A stretch of 16,031 nt of DNA, taken from the NCBI GenBank assembly GCA_001067655.1, contig JUNU01000181.1, positions 1 to 16,031 on the forward strand. Reading direction: 5' to 3'. This DNA is from Neisseria lactamica. Lineage in GTDB: Bacteria; Pseudomonadota; Gammaproteobacteria; Burkholderiales; Neisseriaceae. Under the pieces are notes generated by a model, which did not search any database, was not told the DNA's origin, and saw only the letters and a list, made by a program, of their open reading frames with translations. Positions within the stretch are counted from its first letter, which is position 1; each line of letters starts with the position of its first letter. Positions 7,078 through 12,265 of this stretch are shown one piece after another. A program made the position numbers and the translations under genes.

Positions 7078-7371
7078 TTTTCAGATGTTAAGGTCGTCTG
7101 AAAAAGCAAATGCGGCGGCTGTTTCAAACAGGTTTGCGGAAAGTAATGCAGTAAAAGCGGTTGTCCCAAAGCAGCCGCGTTTTCTTTTCCTGAACGGTTT
7201 CGGGAATGCAGTTTTCGATTTGTGTCAGGTCGAAATCGGTGTCTTGGAAGTAGTTCCGCGTGAACAGGCTTTTTTGTATTGTTGTTGGATGAAGTCGGTG
7301 GTTTCGTCTGCAATCATGATTTTGGTGCCGGGCTTGGCAACGCGCAGCATTTCGTTGATGGCTTTTTGTTT
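7078..7371 (-). pseudogene. Truncated 3' fragment of the methyltransferase gene
   Basis: This stretch repeats 9231-9525, about 94% identical by eye (17 substitutions and one indel). It covers the last ~81 codons of the methyltransferase plus its downstream DUS and lacks everything upstream. A run of seven bases in the intact gene (poly-T on the plus strand at 9423-9429) is six here, which shifts the frame. When that is corrected, the differences are nearly all synonymous (for example Val, Asp, Ile and Thr third positions), with one Ser to Asn and a different last codon. This is therefore a diverged allele that was functional until recently. The upstream end stops abruptly at AACAAAAAG, where A+T-rich foreign DNA begins. 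Confidence 0.85.
7091..7102 (+). repeat. DUS in the broken methyltransferase copy
   Basis: AGGTCGTCTGAA. The corresponding site in the intact copy (9244-9255) is AGGCCGTCTGAA, so the two copies carry different dialects. Confidence 0.9.
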
Positions 7372-7427
7372 TGTAACTGCTTGATTTCTTCTTCTGCCAT
7401 TAAAATTTTTTCATCTATGTTTTTCAT
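7314..7427 (-). pseudogene. Truncated N-terminus of a Gram-positive-type ORF fused out of frame to the methyltransferase fragment
   Basis: From an ATG at 7427, with AAAGGA 10 nt upstream, an ORF reads MKNIDEKILMAEEEIKQLQN and then two Lys. It then crosses into the methyltransferase fragment in the wrong frame and stops at 7314 (37 codons). The foreign part is charged and coiled-coil-like. It reminds me of the start of small accessory proteins (DUF3847-like) on Gram-positive mobilisable elements; this identity is weak. The junction lies in the shared string AACAAAAAGCC, pointing to microhomology. It lies just downstream of the ABC-F terminator on the same strand. Confidence 0.5.
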
Positions 7428-7459
7428 TTTCTGTTTTCCTTTCTTTCTGTTTTTTGGCA

Positions 7460-7496
7460 AAGAAAAAAACAGTAAACCTTTTTTGATTTACTGTTT
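7460..7496 (-). terminator. Rho-independent terminator of the ABC-F gene
   Basis: On the minus strand AAACAGTAAA (complement of 7487-7496) pairs with TTTACTGTTT (complement of 7467-7476) over a 10-nt loop, followed by a run of T. It lies 41 bp after the ABC-F stop. It contains no DUS, unlike the resident terminators in this window. Confidence 0.85.
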
Positions 7497-7536
7497 CCGT
7501 GTTAGTCTTTTTCTAAACTTTAATTATTTATTTCAT

Positions 7537-9015
7537 TTATAATTGTATGATTTTATTGACTACATTTTCTACAAATCGCTTATCGTGTTCCACAAATATA
7601 AGTGTAGGCTTTGCTTCCCTTATGATTTCCTCAATCTGTATTCTGGATATTACATCTATATAATTTAATGGTTCGTCCCAAACAAATAAATGAGCCGGCT
7701 TTGACAAACTTACGGCAATTAAAACTTTCTTTTTTTGTCCATCACTATAATTCTTCATATCCATTTCAAATAATTCTCTTGAAAAATCCAATTTTCTAAG
7801 AATTGTTTTACACAATGTTTCATCAACATCTTGTTTATGAATATACTCATTTAGGCTACCTGTTAAATCAGATGTATCTTGAGGAAGATACGATATTTTC
7901 AAATTACTTGCTAATTTTATCTCACCTGTATACTCATGATTTAGACCTAATAAAATTTTAATCAAGGTTGATTTTCCACTTCCATTACTACCATATATAG
8001 CTACTATATCGCCTTGTTTTATTTCAAAGCTCACGTTACTTAATATCTGTTTTTCTCCATAGTATGATGATAAATCACTAACCGATATTAGAGGATTTTT
8101 GCGATGATGTAACGGATGCAATAATAGATTTTCCTTTGTTTCAATATCTTTTAGTAAATTCTGTTTTTCTTCTATTGCCTTATTTTGTCTATTCTCCAAA
8201 TTCTTAGATCTTTTCATCATCTTGGCTGACTTATGACCTATATATCCTTTGTCCGGTTTTACGCCTGATATTTTCACACCATTTTTAGTATTTTCAATTT
8301 TATCAGACCAAATTTGACATTGTCTTGCAGCTTCTTTTAATCGTTTAATATCTTTTCTTAATTTCTCGTTTTTACTGATTTCAAATTGGTCTTTCATCAA
8401 TTTGTTTTCATACCATGATGTAAAATTTCCTGATTGAACATCAATAGAATTCCTGTTGATAGAAATAACATGATTGATGCAGCCGTCTAAAAAATCTCTA
8501 TCATGAGATATGAGCAAAAATCCTTTTTTACTTTTCAGATATTCACTTACAATTTTTCTGCCGTGCATATCTAAATGGTTTGTCGGCTCATCAATAAGTA
8601 AAAAACCATCTTCTCTTGTAAACAAAATAGCTAAAAGGATTTTTGTTTGTTCTCCTTTAGAAAGCGTTTCAAATTCCCTATAAACAAGGTTCTCATCTAC
8701 ATTGAGCAAACTAAGTTCTCTAAATAATTTCCATTCTTCCCCATCTGGCATGAGTTCTTTATATAACTCAATCCCTGATTTTAAAGTATCAGTTATATTT
8801 GGTGGAAATTTAATGAATTCAATATCCTTGATTATCTTACCCTGATGAGTTTCTTGGTTTAAAAGTAACTTAAATAGCGTTGATTTGCCAATTCCATTTC
8901 TTCCTATCAACCCTATTTTCCAGTTTGTCTCAAAGGAAAACGATACATTTTCAAATATAGGTTTTACATATCCATGATATGAGAAACTGAGGTTTTCAAT
9001 TTTAATTGTCGACAT
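7537..9015 (-). CDS. lsa(C): ABC-F ribosome-protection ATPase, Lsa(C)-like
   Basis: A 492-residue soluble protein with two ABC domains and no membrane segments. Walker A GRNGIGKST (38-46), signature LSKGEQ (118-123), Walker B LLIDEP; linker about 205-300; second Walker A GSNGSGKST (342-350), signature YSDGQ and Walker B FVWDEP (444-449). The family evicts lincosamides, streptogramin A and pleuromutilins from the ribosome. Sequence and length fit the Lsa branch, including LLNVD, MKRSKNLENR and DEPLNYIDV; 1479 bp with stop equals the size I recall for streptococcal lsa(C), but allele identity needs alignment. The gene is strikingly A+T-rich with AAA/ATA/TTA codons, unlike its neighbours, contains no DUS and has a strong AAGGAGG 7 nt before the ATG. 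Clearly acquired, probably from Firmicutes. It lies between two methyltransferase copies. Confidence 0.85.
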   Translation of the reverse strand: MSTIKIENLSFSYHGYVKPIFENVSFSFETNWKIGLIGRNGIGKSTLFKLLLNQETHQGKIIKDIEFIKFPPNITDTLKSGIELYKELMPDGEEWKLFRELSLLNVDENLVYREFETLSKGEQTKILLAILFTREDGFLLIDEPTNHLDMHGRKIVSEYLKSKKGFLLISHDRDFLDGCINHVISINRNSIDVQSGNFTSWYENKLMKDQFEISKNEKLRKDIKRLKEAARQCQIWSDKIENTKNGVKISGVKPDKGYIGHKSAKMMKRSKNLENRQNKAIEEKQNLLKDIETKENLLLHPLHHRKNPLISVSDLSSYYGEKQILSNVSFEIKQGDIVAIYGSNGSGKSTLIKILLGLNHEYTGEIKLASNLKISYLPQDTSDLTGSLNEYIHKQDVDETLCKTILRKLDFSRELFEMDMKNYSDGQKKKVLIAVSLSKPAHLFVWDEPLNYIDVISRIQIEEIIREAKPTLIFVEHDKRFVENVVNKIIQL

Positions 9016-9022
9016 AAAAATA

Positions 9023-9055
9023 CCTCCTTACATTCCTATTTTATTTAATATTATA
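9023..9055 (-). promoter_or_regulatory. Shine-Dalgarno and -10 box of the ABC-F gene
   Basis: A perfect TATAAT lies at 9050-9055 (minus strand) and AAGGAGG at 9023-9029. The -35 region (about 9073-9078, ATATAG) is poor. The expected leader is only about 30 nt and holds no leader peptide beyond an ATG-TAA that touches the Shine-Dalgarno. No attenuator hairpin of the kind known for some ABC-F genes is seen, so expression may be constitutive. Confidence 0.55.
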
Positions 9056-9219
9056 CAAATTTAAGCCATTTTCTATATCAGCTTTCTGTGACACTTGACA
9101 GTTGCCTATAAAATTAAAATGCGAATGTCGGTTTAACTTCGGCACACCGTCCCGGTAGCTTCAAATCCTGCGGGATTGGTTTGGAATTTAGGGCTAATCT
9201 ACGTCAGCCCCTTTTATTT

Positions 9220-9231
9220 TTCAGGTAGCCT
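9220..9231 (-). repeat. DUS of a foreign dialect at the island edge
   Basis: The minus strand reads AGGCTACCTGAA, which I recall as the Eikenella-type DUS. It ends at the very base where homology between the two methyltransferase copies begins (9231). Confidence 0.65.
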
Positions 9232-9525
9232 TTTCAGATTTTGAGGCCGTCTGAAAAAGCAAACGCAGCGGCTGTTTTAGGCAGGTTTGCGGAAGGTGAT
9301 GCAGTAAAAGCGGTTGTCCCAAAGCAGCCGCGTTTTCTTTTCCTGTACGGTTTCGGGGATGCAGTTTTCGATTTGTGTCAGGTCGAAGTCGGTGTCTTGG
9401 AAGTAGCTCCGCGTGAATAGGCTTTTTTTGTATTGTTGTTGGATGAAATCGGTGGTTTCGTCTGCAATCATGATTTTGGTGCCGGGCTTGGCGACGCGCA
9501 GCATTTCGTTGATGGCTTTTTGTTT
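9231..9525. repeat. Direct repeat of 7078-7371 (3' end of the methyltransferase gene)
   Basis: The right-hand copy belongs to the intact methyltransferase gene. It has the same orientation as the left copy, and the two flank about 1.86 kb of foreign DNA. Beyond 9525 only this copy continues into the methyltransferase gene; beyond 9231, toward lower coordinates, the sequence is foreign. Confidence 0.88.
9244..9255 (+). repeat. DUS (GGCC dialect) after the intact methyltransferase gene
   Basis: AGGCCGTCTGAA. With TTTTCAGA at 9231-9238 it makes an 8-bp half-hairpin that may act as a weak terminator. Confidence 0.85.
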
Positions 9526-10026
9526 GTCGCTGAAAAAATTGATGCCGCCCACATGGAATACGACGTCGAACATATTGTCGGCAAAGGGTAAGTCTTCGGC
9601 GTTGCAGTGTACCAAGTCCAAGCCCGCCGCTTTTTTCCGCCATACGTCGCGACAGCGTGCCAACATGCCGAGCGACAGGTCGGCGCCGGTCAAATCCAGC
9701 GCGGAGAGGTCGATGTCGGCGGGCAGGTGGTTTAAATCGGTACCTGTTCCGATGGAGACGTAGAGCGCGGTACAGTCCTGCCGCCATTCCAGTTCGTCCA
9801 TCAGGCTGCGCCGCATTTCGTTGATGCTGTTGCCGTATCTGAGGCGGGCTATCCAGCGTTCGCCGAAGTCGTACCAACGGGCGAGGCGGTTGTACATTTT
9901 CATGTATTTGGCGTTGTCGCCCGTTACGTTGTCGGAATCGAGGCACAACAAGATGCCGTCTTGTTCGGGCGGAAGCGGGTTTTGCAGGGCGGGTTTGAGT
10001 TTTTGGATGAGCTTGGCGGAAGGCAT
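9277..10026 (-). CDS. Class I SAM-dependent methyltransferase (UbiE/COQ5-like)
   Basis: A 249-residue soluble enzyme. It carries the SAM-binding motif I ALYVSIGTGTD (87-97), the acidic LTGADLS (112-118) after beta-2, and NAEDLPF (142-148), as in Methyltransf_11/UbiE-like proteins. The substrate is unknown; it is not itself ubiE, since no quinone-specific signature is seen. The start at 10026 is chosen for AGGAG 8 nt upstream; the frame is open 27 codons further without support. The last third is duplicated in a broken copy at 7078-7371. This copy is intact, so function is likely kept. Its downstream flank has been replaced by foreign DNA at 9231, which separates it from its probable former neighbour, the four-helix membrane protein gene at 6622-7020. 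Confidence 0.85.
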   Translation of the reverse strand: MPSAKLIQKLKPALQNPLPPEQDGILLCLDSDNVTGDNAKYMKMYNRLARWYDFGERWIARLRYGNSINEMRRSLMDELEWRQDCTALYVSIGTGTDLNHLPADIDLSALDLTGADLSLGMLARCRDVWRKKAAGLDLVHCNAEDLPFADNMFDVVFHVGGINFFSDKQKAINEMLRVAKPGTKIMIADETTDFIQQQYKKSLFTRSYFQDTDFDLTQIENCIPETVQEKKTRLLWDNRFYCITFRKPA

Positions 10027-10122
10027 GATGCTTCTCCTGTTGAGGGTTGAACGATGCGTATCTCGAGTCGGTTTCGGCAAAACCGTTAAAGCATTGGATT
10101 CATTCATCCAATTTATCCGGCG

Positions 10123-10134
10123 GGGTCGTCTGAA
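10123..10134 (+). repeat. DUS variant upstream of the methyltransferase
   Basis: GGGTCGTCTGAA, one base from AGGTCGTCTGAA, unpaired, in the 218-bp gap between the methyltransferase and CsbD-like genes. Confidence 0.7.
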
Positions 10135-10184
10135 AGTCTGATGATGGGGAACAAGCGATTTTGGGTGGCTGCGCTGCCTGAAAT

Positions 10185-10219
10185 AAAGGCCGTCTGAAAT
10201 CGTGTTTCAAACGGCCTTT
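10185..10219 (-). terminator. Inverted DUS terminator of the CsbD-like gene
   Basis: AAAGGCCGTCTGAAA (10185-10199) pairs with TTTCAAACGGCCTTT (10205-10219) with one mismatch and a 5-nt loop. It lies 25 bp after the CsbD-like stop. Confidence 0.75.
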
Positions 10220-10244
10220 TGACATAGTTTAAGACAAGGATGGA

Positions 10245-10493
10245 TTAGAACTTGCTTTTGATGTCGTCAATCAGGTTTTCGGCTTTTTCTTTTGCCTCGT
10301 CAACCAAATGTCCTGCTTCTTCTTTGCCTTTTTTCAATACGTCGCTTGCTTTTTCCTCAATGTCGGCGGCAACTTCTTTGACTTTGCCGATGCCTTGTTG
10401 GATCACGCCTTCTGCTTGGAGTTTGGGATCGTCTAAGAGTTCTCCGGCTTTCTCTTTTACATTACCGCTGATTTGGTCTAATTTACCGTTCAT
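10245..10493 (-). CDS. CsbD-like small stress protein
   Basis: An 82-residue, highly charged, Lys/Glu/Asp-rich helical protein. The N-terminus MNGKLDQISGNVKEKAGELL matches the CsbD family (general-stress small proteins, molecular role unknown). The second half (about 38-82) is a Lys/Glu amphipathic helix with EKA/EEA repeats, making it slightly longer than the usual ~60-70-residue CsbD. AAGGA lies 8 nt before the ATG. A good sigma70-type promoter lies upstream (TTGCAA-17-TATAGT), and a DUS hairpin follows, so it is a single-gene transcript. Confidence 0.85.
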   Translation of the reverse strand: MNGKLDQISGNVKEKAGELLDDPKLQAEGVIQQGIGKVKEVAADIEEKASDVLKKGKEEAGHLVDEAKEKAENLIDDIKSKF

Positions 10494-10530
10494 GGTTTAT
10501 TTCCTTGATGTTTGTGTTGATCGAGGACCC

Positions 10531-10559
10531 ACTATAGTCTAATCGGTAGCTTGTTGCAA
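10531..10559 (-). promoter_or_regulatory. Sigma70-type promoter of the CsbD-like gene
   Basis: On the minus strand TTGCAA (10554-10559), 17-bp spacer, TATAGT (10531-10536), giving a leader of about 30 nt before the Shine-Dalgarno and start. Confidence 0.65.
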
Positions 10560-10564
10560 CTTGG

Positions 10565-10617
10565 AGGTCGTCTGAAAACCCGCTTCAATAAAATGAAAAC
10601 TGTTTTTCAGACGACCT
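10565..10617 (-). terminator. Inverted DUS after the permease/binding-protein gene
   Basis: AGGTCGTCTGAAA (10565-10577) pairs perfectly with its complement (10605-10617) over a 27-nt loop, three bases after the stop codon. Confidence 0.75.
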
Positions 10618-10620
10618 GAA

Positions 10621-12150
10621 TCATTTGCCCTTATCGTTAATCAAACTGTTTTTCTGCAAATAATCCCGCGCTACGTCCGCCGGTTTTTCTCCGCCCACTT
10701 TCACGCGGTAGTTCATTTCAGTCATTTCGGCTTCGCTGATTTTGCCTGCCAGCTTGTTCAATGCGTTCACGATGTCGGGATGCTGTTCGGCAAACTCGGT
10801 TTTCATCAGCGGCGCGCCTTGGTAGGAGGGGAAAAGGGCGATGTCGTCTGAAAGAACGGCGAGGCGGTATTGTTTGAGGTCGCTGTCGGTGGAATAGGCT
10901 TCGACAAGGTCGATTTTGCCGTTTAGCAGGGCGGTGTAGCGCAGGGCGGGTTCGAGCGTCGAGAGGTGGCTAAACTGTATGCCGTGTTGTTGCAGGCCTT
11001 TGTAGCCGTCGGCGCGGTCGGTAAATTCGAGGGTAAATCCGGCGCGGATTTGGTTTTGCACGCGTTTGAGGTCGGATATTTTGTGCAGATTGTGCGCGGC
11101 GGCGTAGTCTTGGCTGACGGCGAGGGCGTAGGTGTTTTGGTATGCCATCGGCGGCAGAAAGGTCAGCCGGTGTTGTCGGGCGAGCAGGTCTTTGGCGGTT
11201 TGGTAGGTCTGTTCGGGGGAAAGGTGGTGGTTTTGCTGTTCGGCAGGGACTTTGACCAGACTTTCGAGGACGGTGCCGGTAAATTCGGGATAAATATCTA
11301 TTTCGCCGCTGTTTAAGGCGTTGAACAGGAATGAAGTTTTACCGAAATTGGGTTTGAGCGCCACCTGCGCGCGTGGATTGTTTTCTTCAATCAACTGTTT
11401 GTACATATTGATGAGGATATCGGGTTCGCTGCCGAGCTTGCCTGCGATGGTGATTTTTTGTGCGGATTGGTTCGTTTGAAAAATCGGTGCCAAACCGATG
11501 GCGATAAGGATGGCAAGCAGGGCGGCGGTAATCGGCATTTTGTGCTTGGACTTTTGCAGTATGCCGATGCCGCCGCTGACCAATACGGCGAGCAGGGCGG
11601 ACAACAGCGCGCCGGTAAACGTCATCGCCATGTTATTGCGGTCGATGCCGAGCAAAATCAGGTTGCCCAAGCCGCCCGCACCGATGAGCGCGGCGAGTGT
11701 TGCCGTGCCGATAATCAATACGGACGCGGTGCGGATGCCGGAAATCATCGCAGGCAACGCCATCGGCAATTCAATGCGCCACAACGCCTGCCAACGGGAC
11801 AAGCCGAACGCGGTGTGCGCTTCTTTGATGGCGGGATCGATTTGGCTCAAACCAAGATAAGTGTTCTGAAAAATCGGTAATAGGGCGTAGAGCGTTAGCG
11901 CGATCAAAACCGGCGGCGAACCGATGCCGACAAAGGGAATCAGCAGACCGAGCAGCGCGAGGGATGGAATGGTTTGCAGGATATTGGTTACCTGCAAAAC
12001 GCCTTCCGCCCAACGCCGTTTGTCCGCCAGCCACACGGCCAGCGGCACGGCAAGCGCGACGGCGCAAAGCAGGGCAATCAGGGAGAGGCGGAGGTGTTCA
12101 AGCGTCGCCTGCCACAGTTCGGCAGGTGGGACGGGAAGGAAATCTGGCAT
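10621..12150 (-). CDS. Fused ABC permease and substrate-binding protein, osmoprotectant/ergothioneine type
   Basis: A 509-residue protein. Residues 1-225 form a binding-protein-dependent permease with about six helices and the ATPase-contact motif EAHTAFGLSRWQALWRIELP (110-129). Residues about 232-509 form a type-II OpuAC/ProX-like substrate-binding domain (GSEPDILINMYKQLIEENN, GEIDIYPEFTGT, LEFTDRADG, LVEAYSTD), tethered to the outer membrane face. This permease-binding fusion is the layout of EgtU (ergothioneine) and related choline/carnitine importers; the substrate is inferred. The partner ATPase is probably at 2364-3221; none adjoins. Start: ATG at 12150; a TTG start at 12201 would place the -10 inside the gene. 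Upstream are TATACT and an 8-bp inverted repeat. A DUS-like ATGTCGTCTGAA is encoded at 10841. Confidence 0.88.
   Translation of the reverse strand: MPDFLPVPPAELWQATLEHLRLSLIALLCAVALAVPLAVWLADKRRWAEGVLQVTNILQTIPSLALLGLLIPFVGIGSPPVLIALTLYALLPIFQNTYLGLSQIDPAIKEAHTAFGLSRWQALWRIELPMALPAMISGIRTASVLIIGTATLAALIGAGGLGNLILLGIDRNNMAMTFTGALLSALLAVLVSGGIGILQKSKHKMPITAALLAILIAIGLAPIFQTNQSAQKITIAGKLGSEPDILINMYKQLIEENNPRAQVALKPNFGKTSFLFNALNSGEIDIYPEFTGTVLESLVKVPAEQQNHHLSPEQTYQTAKDLLARQHRLTFLPPMAYQNTYALAVSQDYAAAHNLHKISDLKRVQNQIRAGFTLEFTDRADGYKGLQQHGIQFSHLSTLEPALRYTALLNGKIDLVEAYSTDSDLKQYRLAVLSDDIALFPSYQGAPLMKTEFAEQHPDIVNALNKLAGKISEAEMTEMNYRVKVGGEKPADVARDYLQKNSLINDKGK
10841..10852 (+). repeat. DUS-like sequence inside the permease/binding-protein gene
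   Basis: ATGTCGTCTGAA, encoding Ser-Asp-Asp-Ile on the minus strand. Confidence 0.75.
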
Positions 12151-12157
12151 AAAGAAT

Positions 12158-12211
12158 TGTCGGAATTGAAAATATTTCCGACAGTATAGCCTAAGGGGCA
12201 AAGAAGATAAA
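12158..12211 (-). promoter_or_regulatory. Promoter and 8-bp inverted repeat before the permease/binding-protein gene
   Basis: A candidate -10 TATACT (12183-12188) lies 17 bp from a weak -35 TTTATC (12206-12211). Directly after the -10, TGTCGGAA and TTCCGACA (12158-12165 and 12176-12183) form a perfect 8-bp inverted repeat with a 10-nt A+T-rich spacer, placed where a repressor would block transcription start. Confidence 0.5.
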
Positions 12212-12246
12212 AAGGTCGTCTGAAAATCCGTTTTCAGACGACCTTT
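12211..12246 (-). terminator. Perfect inverted-DUS terminator of argS
   Basis: AAAGGTCGTCTGAAAA (12211-12226) and its exact complement (12231-12246) make a 16-bp stem with a TCCG loop, followed on the minus strand by a T run. It lies 20 bp after the argS stop. Confidence 0.9.
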
Positions 12247-12265
12247 GTTATCGGGAAGATATGAT

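Noticed and set aside
8482..8493. CAGCCGTCTAAA in the ABC-F gene, one base from a DUS core
   Set aside because: A mismatch at a conserved core position in coding sequence; best explained by chance, so the ABC-F gene is treated as free of DUS.
9154..9171. T-arm-like GGTAGCTTCAAATCCTGC that might be a tRNA 3' end or att site
   Set aside because: The stem base next to the loop does not pair (C opposite C). No acceptor, anticodon or D arm can be built around it, and no integrase is present.
9221..9946. 241-codon minus-strand frame overlapping the methyltransferase
   Set aside because: It is an Arg/Pro/His-rich shadow in another frame of the methyltransferase gene.
10173..10182. GCTGCCTGAA, the core of a Simonsiella-type DUS as I recall it
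   Set aside because: The two outer bases of the 12-mer do not match and a single 10-mer could occur by chance.
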